A DNA stretch of 64,000 nucleotides from JAGQZY01 sp964588335 (GTDB taxonomy: Bacteria > Bdellovibrionota > Bdellovibrionia > Bdellovibrionales > JAGQZY01), in contig CAZPOV010000009.1 in the NCBI GenBank assembly GCA_964588335.1, forward strand, positions 1 through 64,000. Reading direction: 5' to 3'. Below the pieces are notes generated by a model that ran no database searches, had not been told where the DNA came from, and saw only the letters and a program-made list of their open reading frames with translations. Position numbers and translations under genes: made by a program. Shown in pieces: positions 16,555 through 25,828 of this stretch (positions are counted from its first letter, which is position 1; the number at the start of each line of letters is the position of its first letter).

Positions 16555-17857
16555 AACGTTTAAAGATACAAGTGTGTTCAAACAAAGACGGCAAAATCTC
16601 ACGGAGATGGTCGGACCAGCAACTTTCGTGTTGTTTGCCGGACAAGAAGGGTATTTATCACCGTTTCGGGTGAACAGTTCCTTTGTTTATCTCACCGGTT
16701 TTGAAGAGCCAGAGTCTGCGGCTGTGATTCGCACCGGCCCGGAGCCTTCGTTCACTCTGTTTGTCCGTGAGAAAAATCCAAGTATTGAGATCTGGGACGG
16801 GGAGCGCTATGGGCCTGAAAAAGCCAAGGTCGAATTTGGCGCCGACGCTTGCTATGCCATTGACGAACTCAGTGAGCACTTGCCTGCACTTATGAAAGGC
16901 TCTCAAGCCATCTACTTTGCCTTAGGTGAAGACTCCATGGATGATGAGATTGTTTTGGAAGCAAGAAACCGCGCCCAGCAATTGGAGCGACGGTCTGGAC
17001 AAGCGCGGTTGCCGATTCATGATCCCAATGAAGTGTTGAGCCTTATGAGAATGGTGAAAGACGATTCTGAAATTGAAATAATGAAGGAGTCCTGTGAGCT
17101 TTCAGCCCAAGCGCATATCCAGGTGATGAAAACGGCAAAGCCAGGTTTGAACGAAAAACAAGCGTTAGCTGAATTTCTTTATACGATTTACAGTGGTCAG
17201 GCTTCCCGAGAGGGTTACTCCAGTATCATCGCGTCTGGGACCAATGCATGTACACTTCACTACCGAGCTAACACCCGAGACATGCAAGACGGGGACTTTC
17301 TATTGATTGATGCCGGTGGTGAGAAAAACTACTATACCGCCGATATCACTCGCACCTTTCCAGTGAACGGAAAGTTTACCGCACCTCAACAGAAGATTTA
17401 TGAAGCGGTGCTGGATGTACAAAAACGTTTGATCGAGTCCGTGAAAGTTGGGTTTTCTTTGCCAGAGCTGCACGAGCAATCCTGTCAGTGGCTATGTGAA
17501 AAGATGATTGAGCTGAAGTTACTAAAAGGAAATGTTAACGACTTGTTACATAATAAAGCTTATCAAAAATATTATCCTCATGGGGTGGGACATTACTTAG
17601 GTCTCGATGTGCATGACGTCGGAGTTTCTAAAATCAAAGGAAAGCCTGTACCCTTTCGACCAGGTGTTGTGGTCACTGTCGAGCCGGGGCTGTATGTACC
17701 TGCCGGTGACGCTGACGCGCCCGCTGAATTGCGTGGGTTGGGTGTTCGCATTGAAGACGATGTTCTGGTGACAGCCGAGGGCCCGGTGGTTTTAAGCGCT
17801 TCGGCACCTAAAGAGATCGTGGATCTCGAAGCCATCATTGGTACTGCGGCAAAATAG
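16544..17857 (+). CDS. pepP: Xaa-Pro aminopeptidase (M24B, PepP type)
   Basis: This 437-residue metallopeptidase removes N-terminal residues preceding proline. It has the N-terminal creatinase-like domain (QRRQNLTEMVGPATFVLFAG; SFVYLTGF) and a pita-bread catalytic domain. The metal ligands are all present: Asp256 (LLIDAGGE), Asp267 (YTADITRTFP), His in YPHGVGHYLGLDVHD, Glu in TVEPGLYV and Glu in GVRIEDDV. It is predicted to be cytoplasmic, having no signal peptide. The ATG lies 11 bases inside the end of the patatin-like gene. It ends the run of overlapping genes that began with xseA. Confidence 0.95.
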   Translation: MLTKTFKDTSVFKQRRQNLTEMVGPATFVLFAGQEGYLSPFRVNSSFVYLTGFEEPESAAVIRTGPEPSFTLFVREKNPSIEIWDGERYGPEKAKVEFGADACYAIDELSEHLPALMKGSQAIYFALGEDSMDDEIVLEARNRAQQLERRSGQARLPIHDPNEVLSLMRMVKDDSEIEIMKESCELSAQAHIQVMKTAKPGLNEKQALAEFLYTIYSGQASREGYSSIIASGTNACTLHYRANTRDMQDGDFLLIDAGGEKNYYTADITRTFPVNGKFTAPQQKIYEAVLDVQKRLIESVKVGFSLPELHEQSCQWLCEKMIELKLLKGNVNDLLHNKAYQKYYPHGVGHYLGLDVHDVGVSKIKGKPVPFRPGVVVTVEPGLYVPAGDADAPAELRGLGVRIEDDVLVTAEGPVVLSASAPKEIVDLEAIIGTAAK

Positions 17858-17903
17858 ACAACGAGAAATTTGATCTCACTGAAGAAAGATCCGATAAAAG
17901 TTT

Positions 17904-18560
17904 GTGAAAAAAATATTTGTAGTTCTTATTCTAATCATTTTACTGATTCCGCCCATGCTTTATCTAGGATCAGTGGGTGTGCAAAGTTGGGTAAAAAACC
18001 AATGGGTTGAAAAATGGAGCCGCGAAGAGAGCGAAACAGAACTGAAAAGTTTTATCAACCAGCTCAGTGGGGTTCAGCGCTTACAAGTCGCCGAGTTAAA
18101 GCAGCACGAGAAAGTCACCCGCAAAAGCCGTAAAAAGGTCTTTTGGGAAAAACTAGAGCTACCAATCGTCATCGTTTCGGTCGAGGTTCCTGTCACTTAC
18201 ACTTATTATGTCGACCTAAAGGAAACCTGGAGTGCCGTTGAGCAGAGCCCCGGCGATTGGTTGGTGGTGGTGCCAGACCTAGAGTTCAATCCTCCCGCTG
18301 CAGAGATATCGCAGTTGCAGGTGAAAATTGAAAAATCCAGTTTGTTCCGCAATGAAATGGAAATCAAAAATCAAATTCTCTCGCAAATGTCAGCCTATCT
18401 GCGCGAAAGAGCCGAGGCCCATCGACCTTTGGTCATGGAGCAAGCCCGTAAGGAGATTCAAGCCTTGGTTAAACAGTGGCTTGAGCAAGCCCAAAAAAGC
18501 AATGACCATGTGAAGGTGTTATTTCTAAGCGAGAATCAAAGTTCTCAACCGAACCATTAA
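17904..18560 (+). CDS. Membrane-anchored protein, 218 aa, unknown function
   Basis: It starts with GTG and has an N-terminal uncleaved anchor or signal (KKIFVVLILIILLIPPMLYL). The rest is a periplasmic beta-rich region (LPIVIVSVEVPVTYTYYVDL; WLVVVPDLEFNPPAAE) followed by a helical C-terminus. The arrangement is reminiscent of DUF4230-type proteins, but I cannot confirm that. It is 46 bp downstream of the aminopeptidase gene and may be read from the same transcript. No catalytic motif is visible. Confidence 0.75.
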   Translation: MKKIFVVLILIILLIPPMLYLGSVGVQSWVKNQWVEKWSREESETELKSFINQLSGVQRLQVAELKQHEKVTRKSRKKVFWEKLELPIVIVSVEVPVTYTYYVDLKETWSAVEQSPGDWLVVVPDLEFNPPAAEISQLQVKIEKSSLFRNEMEIKNQILSQMSAYLRERAEAHRPLVMEQARKEIQALVKQWLEQAQKSNDHVKVLFLSENQSSQPNH

Positions 18561-18695
18561 ATTCGTTATTTTAAGGCAACGAATCGATCAGAGGCTAAAA
18601 AAGGCCCATGATCATCCCCATGGGGGCAATTATTCTAAGGGCTGAAGTTTCAAAACCAGAAAGCGCCATTAAAGACGTCTTAAATTTTAGCTGAT

Positions 18696-19451
18696 TTATT
18701 TAAAAAAATGATGGATCGGCCAGCCGTGGATTTGAGCATGTTCAAGAAGTTTGCGCTCTTCATGAAAAAGTCCATTCTCCTCAACCTGTGTTTGTAAGCA
18801 AAGTTTGCCACCGATGGAGGTATCGATAAGGGAAATATCGCCCAGTGTATTACCGGCACAAAAAACCGGCTTCACACCCTGAGTTCGTGCAAGCAGGGCT
18901 TCGGCTTTCCCGTGTCGCCAGGTGATGGGGCCATCTTGCTGTTCTGTGACCTTGCCGTTTTCATCGATCTTGGTTTGAATTCCCATTACATTCTCAAAGG
19001 GGACGCCCACCATATGAGCGGCCGGTTCAACAGCCCACTGGATGGACGCTGTAACAATAAAAACCTCGATGCCTTGGTTTTGTAACCAGGAGATCATTTC
19101 TTTTTGAGACTCAAAGATATTGGCCCCTTTAGTTTCAACTGCTTGCTTGGCCCATTCCCTGACCTGCTCCAGGGATTGACCGGCCGAAATTTGCGCCAGC
19201 CAAAGATAGGCCTTCACTGGGTCGACCTCTTTGGTGGATTCGTAGTAGTCCCATGGGTCCACTTCTTTCAAGGCCGGTAGGTCGCAATGGTCGATTTGAT
19301 ACTGGAAAAACTGCTCCCCCATATCGCTATTCCAAAGGGTTCCATCGGCATCAAAGGCGGCGTAGTAGGGACCTTGAGTCCGGCCCATGGCCTCTTTCAC
19401 ATCGGCTTGTAATTTATTCACTAACTCACTTGAAAATCGATTTTTTTCCAT
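18696..19451 (-). CDS. HAD-superfamily phosphatase (phosphoserine-phosphatase-like)
   Basis: This 251-residue cytoplasmic hydrolase has the HAD nucleophile motif AFDADGTLWNSDMGEQF with Asp34 and Asp36. It has a helical cap, motif II in VFIVTAS, a conserved lysine region around TWRHGKAEAL, and motif IV as FCAGNTLGDISLID. The cap and motif layout match HAD-IB enzymes such as phosphoserine phosphatase. The substrate is not determined by the sequence. It is a single gene on this strand, ending about 135 bp from the membrane-anchored gene that converges with it. Confidence 0.88.
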   Translation of the reverse strand: MEKNRFSSELVNKLQADVKEAMGRTQGPYYAAFDADGTLWNSDMGEQFFQYQIDHCDLPALKEVDPWDYYESTKEVDPVKAYLWLAQISAGQSLEQVREWAKQAVETKGANIFESQKEMISWLQNQGIEVFIVTASIQWAVEPAAHMVGVPFENVMGIQTKIDENGKVTEQQDGPITWRHGKAEALLARTQGVKPVFCAGNTLGDISLIDTSIGGKLCLQTQVEENGLFHEERKLLEHAQIHGWPIHHFFK

Positions 19452-19559
19452 GCCTAAGAGCCTACTCTATTCTGTGCCGGACTTCCATTTAAGATTCCGT
19501 TTTGTTGGCAACAAGGTTCATTGGTGGACGTATTCCCGGTGATCGATTAAGATGCAGGG

Positions 19560-20018
19560 ATGGAAATCAAGTTGTTTTTACCTGCCCATGTCGACTCCAT
19601 CTTTTCTTATGAAAAAAGGAAACTGGAATCCGATCTTAGTGAATTGCAAATCGAAATGAAAGCTTGGGACCAGCCCTGGCGCAAAGAATCCTTAGATCAT
19701 TATTCCAACTTAGGTTGGAGTTTTGTGGCGATGGACGACAACGAAGAGATTCTTGGTTATATATTGGGTCAGCCCTTTTTGTTTTTTAACAATTGGACGC
19801 AGTCCCTTTGGATTGAACACATCTGTTTTGACAATGAGGACGTTGGACACCAACTTGTGGATACGGTGATTCGTTGGGCAAAAACCAAACACTTGCAAAA
19901 AGTTCTAGTCAATAGTGACTGTGCGGCGGCCGACTTTGCTCAAACCACTTTCACGGGTTTTAAAGACAAAGGCTACATGCACCTTTCTACAACCAAAATG
20001 GAAGAGGCTCTGCGGTGA
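19560..20018 (+). CDS. GNAT-family acetyltransferase
   Basis: This 152-residue protein has the GNAT order of elements: an N-terminal strand, a helix-rich substrate part, the strand VAMDDNEEILGYILGQPF, then IEHICFDNEDVGHQLVDTVI with the degenerate acetyl-CoA loop, and LVNSDCAAADFAQTTFTGF near the C-terminus. The substrate is unknown. It overlaps glpD by 4 bases, so the two are probably co-translated. That suggests a metabolic link or only shared expression. Confidence 0.75.
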   Translation: MEIKLFLPAHVDSIFSYEKRKLESDLSELQIEMKAWDQPWRKESLDHYSNLGWSFVAMDDNEEILGYILGQPFLFFNNWTQSLWIEHICFDNEDVGHQLVDTVIRWAKTKHLQKVLVNSDCAAADFAQTTFTGFKDKGYMHLSTTKMEEALR

Positions 20019-21661
20019 CATTTTCTTACAAAACGCGGCAATCAAATATAGAAAAGTTAAAAAATGAAATCTTCGATCTGGTTATTGTTGGCGGTGGTAT
20101 CACCGGAGCCGGGGTCGCTCGCGATGCCGCTTCCCGCGGAATGAAGGTGGCTTTGGTTGAGGGAGCTGATTTTGCTTCTGGAACCAGCTCCAGATCCTCA
20201 AAGCTTATTCATGGTGGTGTCCGCTACCTAGAAAATTTTGAGTTCGGCCTTGTGTTTGAAGCCTTGTCGGAAAGGGCGTTGTTGTTCAAAATCGCCCCGC
20301 ATTTGGTTCATCCTCTTCGCTTTCTAATTCCGATCTATAAATCCTCACGCGTGGGGTATTTTAAAATGTTAGCAGGGATGTGGCTTTACGACATGTTAGC
20401 CCTTTTTGAAACGCCGCAAATGCATGAGGGGCTTGATGCCCGTGAAACCAAGGAAAGAATTCCGAGTTTGAATGCTCGCGAGCTTGTTGGCGCCATGGAA
20501 TATTCCGATGCTTACACCGATGATGATCGCCTGGTGATTGAAACTTTAAGGGATGCCCATCGAATGGGTGCAACCATCTCTAATTACACCCATGTTGAAA
20601 CCAGCTATGGTGACGGCGAAGTCATTGAATCCATCGAGGTGACCGACAAAATGTCGGGGCAAACCTTTAATATCCGAGGCAAGCAGTTTGTTTCAGGCGT
20701 GGGGCCGTGGACCGATATTTTTGGCAAAAAAATAAAAGACAAATGGAAACAAAAACTGCGTCCAACCAAAGGCGTGCATTTGGTTTTCCATCGGAAAAAA
20801 ATCCCCATCGAAAAAGCTGTGGTTATGGCCGTTGAAAAGCGGATTATTTTTGTAATCCCACGGCAAGAAATGGTTATCGTTGGCACAACAGATACCGATT
20901 ACCCGAATAATCCCGCTGATGTTTTAACCACCACAGATGATGTTCAGTATTTGCTGAATGCTTTGGAGCAGTATTTTCCAAGCTTGGGGATCAGTGAGAG
21001 CGATATTGTTTCCACGTACAGTGGCGTGAGACCTTTGGTTGATGACGGTTCCGACTCTGAAGGCAAGACCAGTCGGGAACATAGCATCTGGGAAGAGGGT
21101 CCCAATTTAACATTTATCGCTGGCGGCAAGTACACCACTTACCGGCAAATTTCCGAAGAGGCTGTTGATTTTGTTCTAGCCAAGATGCCCTTTGAGAACC
21201 GAATGTCTTTTGGTCAATCTGACACTAAAAAGCCTTTAAACCCTAAAATTTCACCGACATTGTATGAGCGCTCTAAAAATCGCGTGATGGAGTGGGCGGA
21301 GGCGTACCATGTTAGCCCGAAAATGGTAGCTCACTTAATTGAACGTCATGGTGATGAGGCCGAGGACATTCTTATAAAAATTCATAATGATTACAATATG
21401 TATACTGCCAATGAATCTCTTTGGATGGGTGAGGCCTTCTTTGCCATTGAAAACACGATGTGCGTGAGCTTGGTCGACTTTTATTGGCGCCGGACACCGC
21501 TATTTTTGGCAATGAGCGATCATGGGATGAAATATCTTAATGATATCATAAAGGTGTTTTCAGAACGATTGGGCTGGACCGAACAAGAAAAAGAAGCGCA
21601 ACAGGATCAGTTGCTTTTGACAATGCAGCGGGAACTTTCGTGGCGGGCTCTTCTTGCTTAA
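20015..21661 (+). CDS. glpD: Glycerol-3-phosphate dehydrogenase (FAD, aerobic type)
   Basis: This 548-residue enzyme oxidises glycerol-3-phosphate to dihydroxyacetone phosphate and passes electrons to the quinone pool at the inner membrane. The FAD Rossmann motif is DLVIVGGGITGAGVARDAAS near residue 22. SGTSSRSSKLIHGGVRYLE is the GlpD/GlpA family signature, and GVRPLVDD and IAGGKYTTYRQI are the later FAD contacts. The C-terminal helical domain is present and length is normal. The GTG start overlaps the stop of the acetyltransferase gene. No glpF or glpK lies nearby. Confidence 0.95.
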   Translation: MTFSYKTRQSNIEKLKNEIFDLVIVGGGITGAGVARDAASRGMKVALVEGADFASGTSSRSSKLIHGGVRYLENFEFGLVFEALSERALLFKIAPHLVHPLRFLIPIYKSSRVGYFKMLAGMWLYDMLALFETPQMHEGLDARETKERIPSLNARELVGAMEYSDAYTDDDRLVIETLRDAHRMGATISNYTHVETSYGDGEVIESIEVTDKMSGQTFNIRGKQFVSGVGPWTDIFGKKIKDKWKQKLRPTKGVHLVFHRKKIPIEKAVVMAVEKRIIFVIPRQEMVIVGTTDTDYPNNPADVLTTTDDVQYLLNALEQYFPSLGISESDIVSTYSGVRPLVDDGSDSEGKTSREHSIWEEGPNLTFIAGGKYTTYRQISEEAVDFVLAKMPFENRMSFGQSDTKKPLNPKISPTLYERSKNRVMEWAEAYHVSPKMVAHLIERHGDEAEDILIKIHNDYNMYTANESLWMGEAFFAIENTMCVSLVDFYWRRTPLFLAMSDHGMKYLNDIIKVFSERLGWTEQEKEAQQDQLLLTMQRELSWRALLA

Positions 21662-22113
21662 GAACGAAGATTTTTTAATGCTGCAATCACTTTAGGCAGA
21701 CTGGCCATATTGTGTTTTTTAAGCTCTTGCACAAATTCAGAGCCTCCCAGCGCAAAGATTTTAAAATATCCCTTGCGAGTCACCTGCATAATATTGCTAG
21801 GCATTGAAATTTTAATATCTCGACTTATAATTTGTTTCGTCAGTTTGATCCCCAATTGACCAGGAGAAAGGCCTTTTTCACTAATCAAAACGGCTATGGC
21901 CTCTGGAGAGGCATCGAAAATAAAATCCGGAGCCAGCGGCTTTTCCTCTTTGGCATGAACCGAGTCGCCATCATAAAGAACTCTGATTTCAACGGCTTGA
22001 GCTATTCGAATCGCGATCTCTGCTTTTTTATTCAAACAGGAAAGGGTCTCCTTGCAGGCGGGTTCTGTGGTTAGAAACTCTATCAAGTCATTCACTAAGC
22101 GTTGTTTTTCCAT
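21658..22113 (-). CDS. SCP2-like protein, 151 aa
   Basis: The middle and C-terminal region (PDFIFDASPEAIAVLISEKG, then LGIKLTKQI and IKISMPSN) resembles the sterol-carrier-protein-2 fold, in which a beta sheet and helices form a hydrophobic pocket for lipids. No signal peptide is present, so it would be cytoplasmic. Similarity is by pattern only, and the lipid ligand is unknown. It converges with glpD and overlaps its stop codon by 4 bases. Confidence 0.6.
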   Translation of the reverse strand: MEKQRLVNDLIEFLTTEPACKETLSCLNKKAEIAIRIAQAVEIRVLYDGDSVHAKEEKPLAPDFIFDASPEAIAVLISEKGLSPGQLGIKLTKQIISRDIKISMPSNIMQVTRKGYFKIFALGGSEFVQELKKHNMASLPKVIAALKNLRS

Positions 22114-22209
22114 CTCGGCATTGAATGCCTTTTTCGAAGATCAGGCAATAATGCGGCGTCCCTATCGGGGCCTTCATTGGCGCCGGGGATTCTCTTCTAA
22201 CCTCTTGTA

Positions 22210-22238
22210 TTGACTCTTTTTTTATTAAACTTTAATCT
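22210..22238 (+). promoter_or_regulatory. Sigma-70-type promoter of mreB
   Basis: TTGACT (22210-22215) and TAATCT (22233-22238) are spaced by 17 bases and lie just upstream of the mreB ATG at 22261. AGAAAGG near 22247-22253 serves as ribosome-binding site. Confidence 0.65.
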
Positions 22239-22260
22239 TGAGCCCTAGAAAGGTAGCCCT

Positions 22261-23307
22261 ATGAGTTTTTTAAATCGTTTCTCGGATTATTTCTCCAACG
22301 ATATTGCCATTGATCTTGGAACTGCGAATACCCTGGTTTATTCGAAAAGCAGTCGTGATATCATTCTTGATGAACCTTCAGTTGTTGCTGTTCAGAAAAA
22401 CTATCGAGGCATGCAAAGCCGAGTTTTAGCTGTCGGCAAAGAAGCCAAAGATATGTTGGGGCGAACACCGGGAACGATTGTGGCCATTCGACCCATCAAA
22501 GACGGGGTCATCGCCGACTTTGAAGTCACTCAGTCCATGTTGAAATACTTTATTTCAAAATCAACGGGTCAGCAAAAAAGTTTTATTCGACCTCGAATCA
22601 ACATTTGCGTTCCCTACGGCATCACTCAGGTGGAGAAAAAGGCGGTCAAAGAATCCGCCATGTCGGCCGGAGCTCGAGAGGTTTATTTGATCGAAGAGCC
22701 AATGGCAGCCGCCATCGGAGCCGGCCTTCCCATTGCAGAGCCCATTGGTAGTATGGTGGTTGACATGGGTGGAGGAACCACAGGTGTGGCTGTTATTTCT
22801 CTTGGTGGTATCGTCTTTTGTAAATCTATTAAAGTGGCCGGTGACAAGTTGGACGAAGCCATTATCAACTACGTTCGACGCCAGTTTAATTTACTAATTG
22901 GTGAAAGAACAGCCGAGCAAATTAAAATTGCCATTGGAAACGCTTACCCATTCGAAAAATCAAGATCCATGGTTATTAAAGGTCGCGATTTGGTTGCAGG
23001 AGCTCCCAAAACCATCGAAATTTCCAGTGAACAAATCAATGAGGCTTTAAAAGATCCGTTAACAGAAATTGTCGATGCGGTTCGAACAACTTTAGAGAAA
23101 ACTCCGCCAGAATTGGCATCCGACATTGTCGACAATGGTATTGTCCTAACCGGAGGTGGTGCTCACCTTCATAATCTGGATGTTTTGATTCGGGAACGAA
23201 CCGGCTTACCGGTTACAATTGCTGAAAACCCTCTAACCTGTGTGGTGATGGGATCTGGGAAAGCGCTAGAAGACTTGGATTTGTTAAAACAAGTTTCGAC
23301 TGACTAA
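22261..23307 (+). CDS. mreB: Rod-shape-determining actin homologue MreB
   Basis: MreB (348 residues, normal length) polymerises under the inner membrane and directs lateral peptidoglycan synthesis. The actin-fold ATP site is visible as IAIDLGTANTLVYSK, VVDMGGGTTGVAVISLGG and GIVLTGGGAHLHNLD. The N-terminus MSFLNRFSDYFSNDIAIDLG includes a short amphipathic helix typical of membrane-binding MreB. mreC and mreD do not follow. Instead a histidine kinase gene starts 12 bp later, so mreB and the kinase are probably co-transcribed. Confidence 0.97.
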   Translation: MSFLNRFSDYFSNDIAIDLGTANTLVYSKSSRDIILDEPSVVAVQKNYRGMQSRVLAVGKEAKDMLGRTPGTIVAIRPIKDGVIADFEVTQSMLKYFISKSTGQQKSFIRPRINICVPYGITQVEKKAVKESAMSAGAREVYLIEEPMAAAIGAGLPIAEPIGSMVVDMGGGTTGVAVISLGGIVFCKSIKVAGDKLDEAIINYVRRQFNLLIGERTAEQIKIAIGNAYPFEKSRSMVIKGRDLVAGAPKTIEISSEQINEALKDPLTEIVDAVRTTLEKTPPELASDIVDNGIVLTGGGAHLHNLDVLIRERTGLPVTIAENPLTCVVMGSGKALEDLDLLKQVSTD

Positions 23308-23319
23308 GGCGAATTTCGG

Positions 23320-25215
23320 GTGGGGGAAACGAGAAAAAGAAAGTCACTACGAGGACTGGTCTTCACCTGGTTCTTCTTTTTTACTCTTGTCCCACTTATT
23401 TTCTTAGCCTTCGTTGTTCAAAATCAATATCAGAAAAGTATTAACCAACAAATTAAAGACAAATTGACCATCCATGTCCGTGAACTGGAAAGTCTTTTTG
23501 CCAAAGAGCGAACCACAGCTGAACAGTTCCTGGTAAAATCCTTACAGGACAACTCACTGATCTACTATTTAAGCACGCTTGAGCCAAATGGTTTAAAGGC
23601 CACACTCAGTGATAAGATTAAAATTTACGGTCAGGAAGAAGTGAAGGTTTACACCCAGGGCGGCCAGGTCTTTGTGTTTTATAAAGACGATTATCAAACA
23701 GTTCATGGGCAACCTGATTTGCCAATGACTTTGCGAACCAAGCTTGAAGACGAAAATTCCCTGCATCGGGTTTTATTTCAACAGAATGAAAAGAAAGAAA
23801 ATATTTTAAGCCTGTCGATTGTTCGTAAAATTGTCGGTGTTCAAGAAAGAACGGTTGGTTATCTGGAAACCATCATACCCGTGGACATTGAATACTTGGA
23901 TCAGATCACTCAAGCAATCGGGGCACAAGTGGTTTTCTTTGATAGGGACGGGCGTGTGTTGTTAACGTCTTTGCCGGCCCTTTCTGGCCAACTGGATCAA
24001 AGCCAAAACTTTTTAAGTGGACGCAATACTTTTTTCGAATTCAATGTTGAAGACACCCCTTACGCCTTTATGTCGACCGCCATCAGTTGGGGGCAGCTCG
24101 AGTTTTTAATGGGAATGGGCTCTTCGAAGCTCGAGGCTGAGGCCAGCATCCGCAACGTTAACTACATGATTCTGTTTACCTTCTTAAGCTTTTTTGTGTT
24201 TCTTTTGATTATGAGTTTCTACTTCGTTCGCGAAGTGATCTCTCCCATCGAGGCCCTGATAAAAGCTTCTAAAGATCTGAAAGACGCCCGCGAAGCCCCT
24301 TTTATAGCGAATAAAAGTAAAACCGAAATTGCAGATCTGGTGGATGCGTTCAATGAAATGAGTGTGCAGATCGTCGAGTCCGACCAGAAAATGAAAAAAC
24401 AATTGGACCTCCTAGAGCAGGCCAATAACAAAATTAAAAACACGCAAAACCAATTGGTCCAGTCGGCCAAACTTGCCAGTCTCGGTGAACTTGTTGCGGG
24501 AATTGCCCATGAGTTAAATAACCCTATCGGTTTTATCTACTCAAACATTGGACATCTACGAGAATACTCACAGTCCCTATTCAGTATCATAGATAAAACA
24601 AAGAACAATAAAGGGGAGTTGGATCTCCTTTTGGTAGAAGAAGACTATGATTATATTAAAAAAGACTTACCGAAATTGATCCAGTCTTGTGAAGAAGGTT
24701 CAAATCGTGCCAAAGATATCGTTTTAGGGTTGCGGAACTTTTCACGAGCCGATGAAGAAAAAACTCAAGCCTTTGATGTCAATAATGGTTTGGATAGCAC
24801 CTTAAAATTATTATCTGGAGAGTTGAAAAACAAAGCTCTTGTACGCAAGGACTACAATGAGGTTCCAAAAATCAATTGTAACATCAACCAAATGAAGCAA
24901 GTTTTTATGAATATACTCAATAATGCCATTCAGGCCCTCGAGGAGGAGGGAGATATTCATATCAAGACGGAATTTTTGAGTGAAGAGAAAATCGTACGCG
25001 TGACAATTTCTGATACTGGAATCGGTATTGAAAAAGACAATGTCGAGAAAATTTTCGACCCCTTTTATACCACCAAGTCAGTGGGTGAGGGGACAGGGTT
25101 GGGGCTCAGCATCTCCTACGGTATTGTCAAATCTCATGGTGGTCAAATCGCTGTCGAGAGTGAAGTCGGGAAGGGCACAACTTTTATCGTTGATTTGCCT
25201 GTTTATCGCGAGTAG
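23320..25215 (+). CDS. Membrane-bound sensor histidine kinase
   Basis: This 631-residue kinase starts with GTG. A first membrane helix (about 12-35) and a second (about 281-303) bracket a 245-residue periplasmic sensor that is probably dCache-like. A HAMP linker (REVISPIEALIKASKDL) and a coiled coil follow. The phospho-acceptor H-box is ELVAGIAHELNNPIGF with His397. The HATPase domain has an N-box MNILNNAIQALE, a G1 box ISDTGIGIEKDNV and a G2 box GEGTGLGLSISYGIV. No receiver domain and no response-regulator gene lie beside it, so its partner is elsewhere. It sits 12 bp after mreB, suggesting envelope or growth-linked signalling. Confidence 0.93.
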   Translation: MGETRKRKSLRGLVFTWFFFFTLVPLIFLAFVVQNQYQKSINQQIKDKLTIHVRELESLFAKERTTAEQFLVKSLQDNSLIYYLSTLEPNGLKATLSDKIKIYGQEEVKVYTQGGQVFVFYKDDYQTVHGQPDLPMTLRTKLEDENSLHRVLFQQNEKKENILSLSIVRKIVGVQERTVGYLETIIPVDIEYLDQITQAIGAQVVFFDRDGRVLLTSLPALSGQLDQSQNFLSGRNTFFEFNVEDTPYAFMSTAISWGQLEFLMGMGSSKLEAEASIRNVNYMILFTFLSFFVFLLIMSFYFVREVISPIEALIKASKDLKDAREAPFIANKSKTEIADLVDAFNEMSVQIVESDQKMKKQLDLLEQANNKIKNTQNQLVQSAKLASLGELVAGIAHELNNPIGFIYSNIGHLREYSQSLFSIIDKTKNNKGELDLLLVEEDYDYIKKDLPKLIQSCEEGSNRAKDIVLGLRNFSRADEEKTQAFDVNNGLDSTLKLLSGELKNKALVRKDYNEVPKINCNINQMKQVFMNILNNAIQALEEEGDIHIKTEFLSEEKIVRVTISDTGIGIEKDNVEKIFDPFYTTKSVGEGTGLGLSISYGIVKSHGGQIAVESEVGKGTTFIVDLPVYRE

Positions 25216-25223
25216 CGAAGCCA

Positions 25224-25607
25224 TCAATTATTATTTTTAGCTTCTGAGTAAAAGATAAGATCCCAATTCAAAGCCCTCCCTCCCTTTTGGTGATCTCGGC
25301 CTAAAGTTTTTATCTGATACTGTTTTCCGTTGCTTTTGTAGATGTAAGGGTGGCCAAAAGGGTCTTTGCGAAGGTCATCAATGTAGGGACCATTCCATTG
25401 CGGGCAGAGTTTTATAGCGGCACGAAGATTGACCAAAACTTCAAGACCGGCTTTTGAGTGGGGATAAGATAGACAATCGCTTTTGTAAGAATCCAGAGCC
25501 TCTCCAAGACTCATCATTTCTCCAGCCGCCTCATGATATTTGAGTTTCACAAGGACGGCCGATTCGGCATAAGTCATAAGTGAAAATATGACAGCTTTGA
25601 TAATCAT
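25224..25607 (-). CDS. GspG-like protein without a type IV pilin leader, 127 aa
   Basis: From about residue 35 the protein follows the globular domain of type II secretion major pseudopilins. LGEALDSYKSDCLSYPHSKA and GLEVLV correspond to the helix and conserved YP-x4-GL segment, PYIDDLRKDPFGHPYIY to the central strand block, and TLGRDHQKGG...NWD to the loop region. The usual prepilin leader and 20-residue hydrophobic helix with Glu5 are missing. Instead there is a short hydrophobic start (MIIKAVIFSLMTYAESA) that looks like a cleavable signal peptide. It would therefore be soluble in the periplasm. No other secretion genes are near. It converges with the histidine kinase gene. Confidence 0.7.
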   Translation of the reverse strand: MIIKAVIFSLMTYAESAVLVKLKYHEAAGEMMSLGEALDSYKSDCLSYPHSKAGLEVLVNLRAAIKLCPQWNGPYIDDLRKDPFGHPYIYKSNGKQYQIKTLGRDHQKGGRALNWDLIFYSEAKNNN

Positions 25608-25828
25608 AGCGACTCCTTTTTACCTAATTTGTCTTAAAATAGGAGTTGAGGAAAGACCTGACATTCTCAAGCGCTTGAATTTCCATTTCATTGGCGGAAG
25701 CCGATGCTAAGTGCCTATAAAAACAAAACATTTAGAGATTTGCGAATTTGTGGAAGGTGCAACCCGGTGGAATTTATTATCCTAAAAAAGAGATCAGGAG
25801 TGAGATCTCAAAAGATAGCGAGGGCTAT

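Noticed and set aside
18604..18627. GCCCATG...CATGGGGGC hairpin after the gene at 17904
   Set aside because: There is no T-run on either side, so I do not call it a terminator.
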